From the NCBI RefSeq assembly GCF_000013225.1, contig NC_007776.1, positions 205,277 through 269,276 on the forward strand: 64,000 nucleotides of DNA, written 5' to 3'. Each line of letters begins with the position of its first letter. Position 1 is the first letter of the stretch. Position numbers and translations under genes: made by a program. Below the pieces are notes generated by a model. That model saw only the letters and a program-made list of their open reading frames with translations, made no database searches and was not told the origin of the DNA. This document shows positions 26,009-34,044 of the stretch, in pieces. This DNA is from Synechococcus sp. JA-2-3B'a(2-13) (GTDB taxonomy: Bacteria > Cyanobacteriota > Cyanobacteriia > Thermostichales > Thermostichaceae).

Positions 26009-26251
26009 CTATTCTGGCCAAAAGGTATTCCCTGTCATGCCTCGCAGGGTGAAATAAACAAATAGAAGCAACAAAAGGGATCCCAGCGTCACCATAGCCG
26101 CCGCTGTTGGACTTTTGCGATACAGGCCGACAAAAGGCTGGAGGCCAGCCCAGATCCCCCCCAGCAAAACGGTAATAAAGTAAGTGGGATAACGGGAGAC
26201 ATTCTCCACAAACTGGTCTTCCAGTCTTCTGGGGGGCTGCGGTTGTGGCAT
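26009..26251 (-). CDS. Ycf33-like (DUF751) small membrane protein
   Basis: From the ATG at 26251 the product has about 80 residues: a proline-rich start (MPQPQPPRRLEDQFVENVSR), then two membrane helices (YPTYFITVLLGGIWAGLQPF; TAAAMVTLGSLLLLLFVYFT). This matches the Ycf33/DUF751 family of cyanobacteria and plastids, whose function is unknown. An in-frame TTG at 26305 would add 18 residues. The true start is uncertain. Confidence 0.78.
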   Translation of the reverse strand: MPQPQPPRRLEDQFVENVSRYPTYFITVLLGGIWAGLQPFVGLYRKSPTAAAMVTLGSLLLLLFVYFTLRGMTGNTFWPE

Positions 26252-26305
26252 AAGAGGCTGGGGCTCCAACTCCTTTTTTCTCAGTGTGCCATAGGTAGCT
26301 GTCAA

Positions 26306-26775
26306 CCATCTGGAGGCTGGCCATCTTCAGGGAACTGGCGGCAACTCAAAAAGTGTAGTCATCTCAAACTAGATTGAGACACTCCCCAAACGCTCCGCGC
26401 CGCTGCCGCGACCCCCCAGCTCATCTCTCTGGGAGAGGGGGGTTGGAGAGCAAGGCAACGGAAATGTTTTATTCCTATTCAAAATGACTATAAATCTCCT
26501 CCATTGGCGCTCTTTTGGCAGCCGAGCAACCTCGGCTCCCCAGCCGCTGTGGCACCAACCGACCGGTAAGCAGCCTCTCTGCCGCTTGGCTCACAGCCTC
26601 CGCGAGGGAGAAAGTCCATCGTCCCCTCATATCAAAAAGAACATCTACTTCACGAAGAGTGGTTGGAGCGAAGGGGAGACTGCGCAGATTCAGGAAACCG
26701 AGAACCTGATATGGTAGGCGTTATCCTGCCTGATCTGCTCTTTTGCTCAGTGCAGCCTCCCCTCTTCATAGACTG
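26306..26775. other. Gap containing a MITE-like repeat and no clear gene
   Basis: Most of the left half is the MITE-like copy at 26356-26490. The rest (26490-26740) includes GC-skewed sequence with small open frames but no recognisable protein or RNA. A promoter for the gene at 26776 is expected near its right end. Confidence 0.4.
26356..26490. repeat. MITE-like repeat, copy B
   Basis: It starts TAGTCATCTCAAACTAGATT then GAGAC, and ends TTCAAAATGACTA. The ends are imperfect inverted repeats bounded by TA. The interior includes GCTCCGCGCCGCTGCCGCGA, resembling the short dispersed repeat, and a purine/pyrimidine-rich hairpin. Confidence 0.75.
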
Positions 26776-27315
26776 ATGCGAGAATTGCCCTCTGATCCTT
26801 CCAATCGTGCCGGCGTACCCTTTGGGGATCAGACCCTGGCTCTGATGCGCGTCCAGGAGGCCCTGGATCAATTGGAGGCAGCCATTCTCAGTAGCCCTCG
26901 CCTGTTTTGGTCTCGCACCCTTATTGAAGAGGAAAAGATTCTGGAGCAGTTAGACTTTATCCGCCTGAACCTGCCGACAGCCCTGGAGGAAGCGGAGGAA
27001 CTGCTGCGCCAGCGGGATCGGATCTTGGCAGAGGCCAATCGCTACGCCCAAGAAATTGTGGCCGCGGCCCAACGTAGGGCTGAGCAGCTCCTCAACGAAT
27101 CGGCGATTCTGCGACAGGCCCAAGCTCAGGCGGAGCAGTTATTGCAACAAGCCTATCAACATAGTGAGGAGGTGCGGCGACAGACACTGCAGGAATCGGA
27201 GCGCCTGCAGCGGGAGGCCCACCGTTACGTGGATCAGGTGTTGCAAGACTTGGAGTTGCGGTTGGTGGAGTCCTTACGGGTGATCCGCAACGGGCGGCAA
27301 AATCTGCAGACCTAA
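26776..27315 (+). CDS. Conserved-type coiled-coil protein (ATP-synthase-b/DivIVA-like pattern)
   Basis: The 179-residue product is almost entirely helical from about residue 15. It has long heptad-rich stretches such as ALEEAEELLRQRDRILAEAN, RAEQLLNESAILRQAQAQAE and ESERLQREAHRYVDQVLQDL. The pattern resembles the cyanobacterial proteins often labelled DivIVA-like or ATP synthase subunit-b-like, but I see no membrane anchor and no family-specific motif. The ATG at 26776 is chosen. An in-frame TTG at 26743 would add 11 residues. Function unknown; a scaffold role would be a guess. Confidence 0.7.
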   Translation: MRELPSDPSNRAGVPFGDQTLALMRVQEALDQLEAAILSSPRLFWSRTLIEEEKILEQLDFIRLNLPTALEEAEELLRQRDRILAEANRYAQEIVAAAQRRAEQLLNESAILRQAQAQAEQLLQQAYQHSEEVRRQTLQESERLQREAHRYVDQVLQDLELRLVESLRVIRNGRQNLQT

Positions 27316-27481
27316 CAGAGAAGAGTCAGACTGGGGCTTGAGCGCTGCCTTCAACCTGTGCCAGGAGCATTTTTATCCCGCGTTGTGCAAGTCTTTTGGA
27401 GCGGTGGGTTAGGGATCTCCTGAGCAGGCGAGGGACGGCTCCCCTCGCTAGACTTGAGCAGAAGACGTTCCCCAGCGGCCC

Positions 27482-28129
27482 TTGACATCCTCTCTGCCCA
27501 TCATCCTTGGCGTATCAGGCGCTTCAGGGATGCTCTATGCTGTGCGCGCTCTGCATGTTCTGCTCAGCCTGGACTACCGCGTCGAAGTGGTGGCCTCCAA
27601 AGCGGCCTATCAGGTGTGGCAGGGAGAACAAGGGGTGCTGCTGCCGACAGACCCCCGCAAGCAGGCCCACTTTTGGCGACAGCAAGCCGAGAGCAGCGGT
27701 GGATCCCTAGTTTGTCATCGCTGGCAGGATGTGGGGGCAACCATTGCCAGTGGCTCCTATCGCACGCAGGGGATGTTGGTGATCCCGTGCAGCATGGGTA
27801 CAGTTGCCAAGTTGGCTGCCGGCTTGAGCTCGGATCTGCTGGAGCGGGCTGCTGATGTGCAGCTCAAGGAGGGACGACGCTTGGTGGTGGTGCCGCGGGA
27901 AACCCCCTTTAGCCTGATCCACCTGCGCAACTTGACCACTCTGGCAGAAGCGGGGGCGCGCATTGTTCCGGCCATTCCAGCTTGGTACCACCAGCCGCGT
28001 ACCATCCTAGATTTGGTGGATTTTGTGGTGGTGAAGGCGTTGGATCAGTTCGGTATTGATGGCGATCTCATTCGCCGCTGGCAGGGGATGCGCCAGCATC
28101 AGATCCTCAAGCTGCCCCCTGATCTCTGA
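27482..28129 (+). CDS. ubiX: Flavin prenyltransferase (UbiX family)
   Basis: UbiX joins dimethylallyl phosphate to FMN to make the prenyl-FMN cofactor of UbiD decarboxylases, used in quinone synthesis. The 215-residue protein has the flavoprotein signature ILGVSGASGMLYAVRALHVL, the middle motif ASGSYRTQGMLVIPCSMGTV, and the C-terminal catalytic segment RRLVVVPRETPFSLIHLRNL followed by AIPAWYHQPRTILDLVDFVV. Start is TTG 27482. No ubiD is nearby. Confidence 0.93.
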   Translation: MTSSLPIILGVSGASGMLYAVRALHVLLSLDYRVEVVASKAAYQVWQGEQGVLLPTDPRKQAHFWRQQAESSGGSLVCHRWQDVGATIASGSYRTQGMLVIPCSMGTVAKLAAGLSSDLLERAADVQLKEGRRLVVVPRETPFSLIHLRNLTTLAEAGARIVPAIPAWYHQPRTILDLVDFVVVKALDQFGIDGDLIRRWQGMRQHQILKLPPDL

Positions 28130-28255
28130 GCGGGATCCCTTTTCCCGGCGGCAGGCTGGGATTTGGCTTGGGGGTGTTCCAAGCTGGGGGGGGCCCTGTG
28201 CCGATAGCCCTCACTTGTGGCACCTTGCCGGGAATAGCTCAGATCACTTGCTGAG

Positions 28256-29374
28256 CTAGCCGACTCGGGGATCCCGCTGAAGGGGGGTGGGCAAGTCAGG
28301 GCAGGTCTCCAGACTGGCCGCCCATTCCCCGATGAGGGTGTTGACCCAGTGAGGCAGCTCGTCGTGGGCGCAGTGGCCTACTCCCGGCAGCTTCACCAAG
28401 GTGAGGGCAGGTTGCCAGCGCTTAAATTGGTCTGCCAAAAAACTGGGCACTGCCGGATCTTCTCGGCCCCAAAGTAGCAAGATAGGCATTTTTAGGGTGG
28501 GCAGCAGGCGTTTGGGGCTGTCGAAGCGGCGGCAGAGAATGGCCCTCAGACCGTCCAAAAACACGTGGGCTGCCCCCGGCTCAAAGGCCGGTCTCTGGAA
28601 GATCTGCACCAGCTCGTCATCCACCTGCTCATCCCGCTTGTAGACATTCTTGATCCAAGCTCGTAGCACCTCGGTTTGTCGCAGCCAGTTGAAGAGGTGG
28701 GGATAAGTGAGGGGGCACCCCAGCAACGACAGAATCCCTTCGCAGAGGGCTCGCACCAGAGCATCCCAGGGAGGGGGTAATTCTTCGGGGTGAGGCCCAT
28801 CGGCACAACTGATCAAGCACAAGCCTTTCACCATTTGGGGATAGCGGGCGGCGGCAATGACTCCCACCAAGCCCCCGATGGAATGGCCCACCAGGATGCT
28901 GGGCTGCTGAATGTGAGTTTGCCAAAACTCGTGTACCTGCTCCACCCACAGATCAACGCTGTAGGCAATCTCCGGCTTGGCACTCTTGCCAAATCCCAGC
29001 AGGTCGAGGGCATAGACGGAGCGCTGGGATCCCAGAGGGAGAATGTTGTGGCGCCAATGACCCACTGACGCTCCAAATCCATGGATTAAAAGGGCCGGAG
29101 CTGCCGTCAAGTTGACGACACCGGCAGGGGTTTGGGCACGACTGGGGGTGTAGGTGAAATGGATGGGCCAGCCCCGCCAATGCCAGGTTTGGGAGTAGCC
29201 GTAGCGAGGCAAAGCCGACAAGGGATCCCTGTCGCTACCCGTTGGGGAAGAGGAGGGCGCATCAACAGAGGAGAAACCGGGATTGCCGACGGAATTGGCG
29301 CTGACCCGAGCAGAAGGGGAAGGATGGGAGTTGAGTCTGTGCAAGGGAGGAGTGGGTGACAACAATAGGCTCAT
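28256..29374 (-). CDS. Alpha/beta-fold hydrolase
   Basis: After a Ser/Pro-rich N-terminal tail of about 55 residues comes a complete alpha/beta hydrolase fold. It has the oxyanion segment LLIHGFGASVGHWRHN, the nucleophile elbow VGHSIGGLVGV, the acid in WGREDPAVP and the base in GVGHCAHDE. The sequence style is that of the cyanobacterial/plant group that includes pheophytinase-like and other chlorophyll- or ester-hydrolysing enzymes, but the substrate cannot be read. ATG at 29374 is preferred over TTG at 29380. Confidence 0.85.
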   Translation of the reverse strand: MSLLLSPTPPLHRLNSHPSPSARVSANSVGNPGFSSVDAPSSSPTGSDRDPLSALPRYGYSQTWHWRGWPIHFTYTPSRAQTPAGVVNLTAAPALLIHGFGASVGHWRHNILPLGSQRSVYALDLLGFGKSAKPEIAYSVDLWVEQVHEFWQTHIQQPSILVGHSIGGLVGVIAAARYPQMVKGLCLISCADGPHPEELPPPWDALVRALCEGILSLLGCPLTYPHLFNWLRQTEVLRAWIKNVYKRDEQVDDELVQIFQRPAFEPGAAHVFLDGLRAILCRRFDSPKRLLPTLKMPILLLWGREDPAVPSFLADQFKRWQPALTLVKLPGVGHCAHDELPHWVNTLIGEWAASLETCPDLPTPLQRDPRVG

Positions 29375-29461
29375 CTCCAATTTAGGCTAGACCAATCTTA
29401 GTGGTTTTCTCGGCTCGCCCAAAGCTACTTTGCTACCGGTTCTTCTTTAGGACATGCCAGC

Positions 29462-30115
29462 ATGACTGTGCCCCTGACTCCAGACCCAATGAATGAAGCC
29501 TTCCAGGTAGACCCAATCACTGCTGCCAGCTTCCGCCAGATCGATCAAGAGATTGGCCCCCACCCCTGGCAAGGGATCCCTTATGAGGTGGTGCGCCGCG
29601 CCATTCATGCCACTGCCGACTTTGAGCTACGGGATCGCTTTTTCTTCGGCCCCAACGCCGTCGAACAAGCCCTGGCAGCCCTGCGGCAAAAGCGGCCTGT
29701 CGTTGTCGATGTCAGGATGGTGGCAGCTGGGATCCAGTCAGGTCTGAAAGCCCAAGGGATCCCCCTCTACTGTGCTTTGGACTGGGTGGAGGAGCCCCGT
29801 TGGCCCGGTCAAACCCGCGCCGCCAATGGGATGGTGAACTTGGCACGCCGCTATCCAGAAGCCCTGTTTGTCGTTGGCAATGCCCCCACCGCGTTGCTGG
29901 CTTTGGTGGAGGAGATTCGGGCACAGCGGGTCAAGCCGGCTTTGGTGATCGGAGTGCCGGTGGGATTTGTGGCGGTGGAAGAGGCCAAGCAGGCGTTGGC
30001 GCAAACGGATGTTCCCCAGATTCGGGTGGAGGGCCGCAAAGGCGGATCCCCAGTTGCTGCTGCCATTGTCAATGCCCTTCTCTTGGCAGCTCAACGGGAT
30101 CCCATCCCCAACTGA
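29462..30115 (+). CDS. cobH: Precorrin-8X methylmutase
   Basis: CobH/CbiC moves a methyl group from C11 to C12 to give hydrogenobyrinic (or cobyrinic) acid in B12 synthesis. The protein has the catalytic-His motif RRAIHATADFELRDRFFFGP, then RPVVVDVRMVAAGI, and the product-site segment YPEALFVVGNAPTALLALVE with GVPVGFVAVEEAKQAL. Length 217 fits. A coiled-coil gene lies between it and cobL, separated by only a few bases on each side, so all three are probably co-transcribed. I find no B12 riboswitch in the short upstream gap. Confidence 0.93.
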   Translation: MTVPLTPDPMNEAFQVDPITAASFRQIDQEIGPHPWQGIPYEVVRRAIHATADFELRDRFFFGPNAVEQALAALRQKRPVVVDVRMVAAGIQSGLKAQGIPLYCALDWVEEPRWPGQTRAANGMVNLARRYPEALFVVGNAPTALLALVEEIRAQRVKPALVIGVPVGFVAVEEAKQALAQTDVPQIRVEGRKGGSPVAAAIVNALLLAAQRDPIPN

Positions 30116-30148
30116 CTAGAATTGAAGGGATATCTTCAGACCTTTCCC

Positions 30149-31015
30149 ATGACCCCAGAACAAGAGGAGTGGCTGATTCGCAACCTTCAGCAACAACAAG
30201 AACAAATCCAAGAAATGCGGGCCGAGCAGCAGCGGTCGGCTGAGCGCTTTGAGGCTCAGATGGTTGAGATGCGGCAGGGCTTTGCAGCCCAAATCTCCGA
30301 GATCCGGGCTGAGCAGCAGCGGTCTGCCGAGCGCTTTGAGGCCCAGATGGCCGAAATGCGAGCCGAGCAGCAGCGGTCGGCTGAGCGCTTTGAGGCTCAG
30401 ATGGTTGAGATGCGGCAGGCCTTTGCAGCCCAAATCTCCGAGATCCGGGCTGAACAGCAACGATCTGCCGAGCGCTTTGAGGCTCAGATGGTTGAGATGC
30501 GGCAGGCCTTTGCAGCCCAAATCTCCGAGATCCGGGCTGAACAGCAACGATCTGCCGAGCGCTTTGAGGCTCAGATGGTTGAGATGCGGCAGGGCTTTGC
30601 AGCCCAAATCTCCGAGATCCGGGCTGAACAGCAACGATCTGCCGAGCGCTTTGAGGCCCAGATGGCCGAAATGCGGGCCGAGCGGCAGGCTATGGAAGCC
30701 CAACTCCAGACCGAAATCCAGGAGATCAGGGCGTTGATCCAACAGAACCAGGAGCGGATTCGACAGAACGAAGAGCGGGGAGACGAGCTGGAGGTGGCCA
30801 TACAGGAGTGCCGCCGAGATATGCAGGCTGGGTTTGCCGAACTGAGGGAAGCGCAAGCCATGATGATGGAGCAATTTCGGGAGCGCGATGGCCGCCTGAT
30901 CGAGGCTCAACTCAGCTTTATTCGGGAGATGCGGGAAATGCAACGGGAAGTGGCGGAGCTGCGACTGGATTTTCTCAATCACATGCGCCAATACCACCCA
31001 CCTGTCGAACGTTAA
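30149..31015 (+). CDS. Repetitive coiled-coil protein between cobH and cobL
   Basis: From the ATG at 30149 the product has 288 residues, starting MTPEQEEWLIRNLQQQQEQI and ending ELRLDFLNHMRQYHP. It is a near-continuous coiled coil. Its core is a 29-residue unit (EMRQAFAAQISEIRAEQQRS then AERFEAQMV) repeated four times, with one shortened 18-residue copy. No membrane segment or known domain is visible. Its stop is directly followed by the cobL start at 31016. The function is unknown. Placement inside a corrin operon suggests co-expression, not necessarily a B12 role. Confidence 0.75.
   Translation: MTPEQEEWLIRNLQQQQEQIQEMRAEQQRSAERFEAQMVEMRQGFAAQISEIRAEQQRSAERFEAQMAEMRAEQQRSAERFEAQMVEMRQAFAAQISEIRAEQQRSAERFEAQMVEMRQAFAAQISEIRAEQQRSAERFEAQMVEMRQGFAAQISEIRAEQQRSAERFEAQMAEMRAERQAMEAQLQTEIQEIRALIQQNQERIRQNEERGDELEVAIQECRRDMQAGFAELREAQAMMMEQFRERDGRLIEAQLSFIREMREMQREVAELRLDFLNHMRQYHPPVER
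30266..30667 (+). repeat. In-gene tandem repeat, 87-bp unit
   Basis: Units lie at 30266-30352, a 54-bp short unit at 30353-30406, then 30407-30493, 30494-30580 and 30581-30667. Units at 30407 and 30494 are identical by eye, and the others differ at a few positions. Multiples of three keep the coiled-coil frame, so copy number can vary without frameshift. Confidence 0.88.
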
Positions 31016-32275
31016 ATGGCTACGGCAGCACCTGGGCGGTCACCTCAGCTTGCGGTCGTAGGGGTAGCGGGGGATGGCTCTGTGGCTTCCTGGGGGATCC
31101 CCCCCCTTTCCCAAGCCAGGGTTTTGGCAGGAGCCCCTCATCTGCTCCGGCACTTTACCGATCATCCGGCCCGCAAGATCCCGCTCACCGGGCCAGTGGA
31201 AAGTTGGATCCCACTTTTGCAGCAGGAGATGGCTCAGGGATCCCTAGTTTTGTTGGCCAGCGGGGATCCGCTTTTTTTCGGGATCGGGCGGCTGTTGACG
31301 GAGTATTTCCCAGCGGAGCGGTTGGCCTTCTATCCGCAGGTGAGCTCGGTGCAGCTGGCCCTGAACCGCCTGCAGATCCCCTGGCAGGAGGCGACCATCC
31401 TCAGCCTGCACGGGCGGGGAGTGGAGCGGTTGGAAGCCGTTCTCAAGCAGGGATCCCCTGTGATCGTGGTGCTCACCGATCCGGAGCATACACCGACCGT
31501 CTTGGCCCAGTTCATTGCCGACCTGCGGCTGCCGGTGCGTTACCAAGCCTGGGTCTGTAGTCAACTGGGATCCCCTCAAGAACAGGTCGTGCCCCTCCAA
31601 GAAGGGGAAGACGCCGTTTTCCCCAGCCCCAACGTTGTGGTGCTGCGACGAGTAGAGCCGGAGCCAGATCCCCATCGCTGGCCTTTGGTCGGGATCCCGG
31701 ACGACCAGTTCTACACCTTTCCCGACCAGCCCGGCTTGATCACCAAGCAGCCCATCCGCCTGCTCACCTTGGGATCCCTGCAGCTCCCCCAAGAGGGCGT
31801 GGTGTGGGATATCGGTGCCGGCACCGGCTCGGTGGCCATCGAAATAGCCCGCCTCTCTTCTCGGCTCCAGGTCTATGCTGTCGAGCGCAACGCCATGGGC
31901 ATCTGTCTGATTCGGCGCAACCGGCAACGCTTTGGCCCAGAGAACCTGCAGGTGATCCCGGGGGCAGCCCCCCAAGTGTTGGCCGACCTGCCAGATCCGG
32001 ATCGGGTGGTGCTGGGCGGTGGCGGCAAAGGGATCCGCGACCTGCTGCCGGTGGTGGGAGCCCGCCTGCGGCCTGGAGGGATCTTGGTGGCCAACTTCGC
32101 TACCCTAGAAACCTGCAGTGAAGCCCTGCAATGGCTGCGTTCTCGGGGCTGGCAAGTTCGAGTAGATCACGTTCAGATCTCCCGCTCTGCCGTCCTGGCC
32201 GAGGGCACCCGCTTTGCCCCCCTGAACCCGGTTTACCTGCTGCAAGGGATCCCTTCAAATTGGAAAGCCCAGTAA
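31016..32275 (+). CDS. cobL: Precorrin-6Y C5,15-methyltransferase (decarboxylating), fused CbiE-CbiT
   Basis: The N-terminal CbiE half (about 1-205) has the tetrapyrrole methylase pattern LAVVGVAGDGS, VLLASGDPLFFGIG and VSSVQLALNRLQIPW. The C-terminal CbiT half (about 235-400) has the SAM-binding motif VVWDIGAGTGSVAIEIARLS, then PDRVVLGGGGKGIRDLLPVV and LVANFATLETCSEALQWL. The fused form methylates C5 and C15 and removes the C12 acetate carboxyl. Length 419 fits CobL. It starts one base after the stop of the coiled-coil gene. Confidence 0.93.
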   Translation: MATAAPGRSPQLAVVGVAGDGSVASWGIPPLSQARVLAGAPHLLRHFTDHPARKIPLTGPVESWIPLLQQEMAQGSLVLLASGDPLFFGIGRLLTEYFPAERLAFYPQVSSVQLALNRLQIPWQEATILSLHGRGVERLEAVLKQGSPVIVVLTDPEHTPTVLAQFIADLRLPVRYQAWVCSQLGSPQEQVVPLQEGEDAVFPSPNVVVLRRVEPEPDPHRWPLVGIPDDQFYTFPDQPGLITKQPIRLLTLGSLQLPQEGVVWDIGAGTGSVAIEIARLSSRLQVYAVERNAMGICLIRRNRQRFGPENLQVIPGAAPQVLADLPDPDRVVLGGGGKGIRDLLPVVGARLRPGGILVANFATLETCSEALQWLRSRGWQVRVDHVQISRSAVLAEGTRFAPLNPVYLLQGIPSNWKAQ

Positions 32276-32291
32276 GCCCCCCGTTGCTCTG

Positions 32292-32321
32292 CTTTCCCTT
32301 CTCCCTGTGGGGGAGGGAAAG
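32292..32321. terminator. Bidirectional stem-loop between cobL and labA
   Basis: CTTTCCCTTCTCCC (32292-32305) pairs with GGGGAGGGAAAG (to 32321) around a TGTG loop, just before the labA stop codon on the other strand. Its position between convergent genes suits a shared terminator. Confidence 0.5.
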
Positions 32322-32924
32322 TTATCCCTCGTCCTCCTCATCGGCGGTGAACCCCGGTCGGTACAGGTAGGCGGAGGAGGGACGGTTGGTCTTCTTGATT
32401 TGGTCTTTGATGGATTCCAGGTCGATGTAGCGATCCGCCAAGTTGATCAGTTGATCGCTGGTCATGGAACGCAAGCTGACCACCTCCACTCGTGCCCCTT
32501 GGTAGCTAACGGCATTGACCGCATAGGCCAAGTCTCCATCGCCGCTCACCAGCACAGCCGTCTCATACCAGCGCACCAGCGACAGCATATCCACGGCAAT
32601 TTCCACATCCAGGTTGGCTCTCTTGGATCCATCGGGCAACTGGGTTAGCTCTTTGGTAACCACGCGGTAGCCATTGCGGCGCATCCAGAGCAAAAACCCC
32701 TGCTGCTTTTCGTTGTTGCGATCGACGCCGGTGTAGAAAAAAGAGCGCAAAAGGGGCGACCGACCACTCAGCGTCTTCAGCAGACGGGTGTAGTCGATCT
32801 CAATGCCCAGTTGCAGAGCGGCGTAGAACAGATTAGACCCGTCGATGAATATGGCCACACGCCCACGGTTGTCCTGCAAGGAATCCCCAGGCTGAAAACT
32901 GGGATCAGGATCAAGACGCAGCAT
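32322..32924 (-). CDS. labA: NYN-domain protein of the LabA family
   Basis: From ATG 32924 (behind GGAGAA) the 200-residue protein has the NYN/PIN-like nuclease fold. It has the first acidic motif RVAIFIDGSNLFYAALQLGI, then KRANLDVEIAVDMLSLVRWY and the second acidic motif VLVSGDGDLAYAVNAVSYQG, followed by SDQLINLADRYIDLESI. In Synechococcus elongatus LabA lies in the circadian output pathway and affects repression through RpaA. The family assignment is strong. Whether this copy is the LabA orthologue or a related LALF protein needs a tree. Confidence 0.85.
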   Translation of the reverse strand: MLRLDPDPSFQPGDSLQDNRGRVAIFIDGSNLFYAALQLGIEIDYTRLLKTLSGRSPLLRSFFYTGVDRNNEKQQGFLLWMRRNGYRVVTKELTQLPDGSKRANLDVEIAVDMLSLVRWYETAVLVSGDGDLAYAVNAVSYQGARVEVVSLRSMTSDQLINLADRYIDLESIKDQIKKTNRPSSAYLYRPGFTADEEDEG

Positions 32925-33227
32925 TCGGGTTTTCTTCTCCAAGTTTTGACAAAAGGGCAGAAAAAACGAGGTGTTAAATGGGTTTAATCGCCAATACAGC
33001 TCTTTCCGGCAGCACCGACTACAGATAATGCAGACGCATCTCTTGTGCGATAGGGATCTTACTGCTTCCCAGAGTGATCTGCAGAATTCCCATGAAGTCG
33101 GAAAGAGCTGTAAGAGGGTGCCCCAAGCCCTGGGACACATGATTTACCCTAGCGCAGGAGAGACGATCCCCGGAGAAGATTTCCAAAATCCTAAAGAAAA
33201 ATACCTACGAAAGGAGAGGCTTTGGGG

Positions 33228-33947
33228 ATGGAGTGCGGGGATGGGCCGGTACCTTACCGCTTTTCGAGCCCCTTGCACAGAGGGGTGCTGCGCAGCCGCT
33301 ACAAGCGGTTTTTGGCCGATGTGGAGCTGGAAAACGGGCAACAGATCATCGCCCATTGCCCCAACACGGGGCCGATGAGTGGGGTCTGTCAGGTGGGGGC
33401 ACCTGTGTACCTCTCCCATCACCCGGAGCCAAAACGGAAACTGGCCTACACCTGGGAAATGATCCAGGTGGATGGGGTATGGGTGGGGATCAACACCAGC
33501 TTGCCCAATCGCCTGGTGGACTGGGGGCTGGAGCGAGGGTGGTTTCCCCAGTTGGCAGGATTTTCCCGCCGGCAACGGGAGGTGACCTGCGGCAAGAGCA
33601 AAATCGACTTTCTGCTGACAGGAGACGCTGGCTCGGCCTATCTGGAGGTGAAGAATACCACCTGGGCTGTGGGATCCCGCGCGCTGTTTCCCGATACGGT
33701 GACCACCCGCGGCCAAAAACACTTGGAAGATCTGATCCAGATCCGCCAACAGGGGCAGCGGGCTCTGCTGCTGTACTGGATCAATCGCGCCGATTGCACC
33801 GAGTTTGCCCCCGGCGAAGAACGGGATCCCCGCTATGCCCGTCTGTTTCGTGAGGCCCTGCAAGCCGGAGTGGAGATGTTGCCCTATCGGGTCGAGGTTT
33901 CGCCGACAGGGATCCGCCCCTTGGGTTTGGCCAAAATCGTTGTCTAA
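33228..33947 (+). CDS. sfsA: SfsA family protein (sugar fermentation stimulation homologue)
   Basis: The 239-residue protein has the SfsA pattern: RGVLRSRYKRFLADVELENG, AHCPNTGPMSGV, RKLAYTWEMIQVDGVWVGIN, SKIDFLLTGDAGSAYLEVKN, FPDTVTTRGQKHLEDLIQIR and a late ARLFREALQAGVEMLPYRVE. The fold is nuclease-like with a C-terminal PD-(D/E)xK-type core, and SfsA is reported to bind DNA. The physiological role is unclear. The ATG at 33228 sits 11 bases after AGGAG. A TTG at 33222 is also possible. Confidence 0.9.
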   Translation: MECGDGPVPYRFSSPLHRGVLRSRYKRFLADVELENGQQIIAHCPNTGPMSGVCQVGAPVYLSHHPEPKRKLAYTWEMIQVDGVWVGINTSLPNRLVDWGLERGWFPQLAGFSRRQREVTCGKSKIDFLLTGDAGSAYLEVKNTTWAVGSRALFPDTVTTRGQKHLEDLIQIRQQGQRALLLYWINRADCTEFAPGEERDPRYARLFREALQAGVEMLPYRVEVSPTGIRPLGLAKIVV

Positions 33948-34044
33948 GCACCCCAAAAGAAGGGGCAAGCTCTCTGGAAACGGCTGGGGATCGCCTATAA
34001 TACTGCTTTCTCCAGATTCTTAGTTTTCCAAGCACTTGAGGACC

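Noticed and set aside
29381-29461. A cobalamin riboswitch upstream of cobH
   Set aside because: The gap is only about 80 bases and shows no B12-box-like conserved segment.
30116-30997. A long minus-strand frame opposite the coiled-coil gene with repeating LSKALGRSLLFSPDLGDLG-like units
   Set aside because: Its repetition only mirrors the tandem DNA repeat of the sense gene, which has the proper start, coiled-coil pattern and operon spacing.
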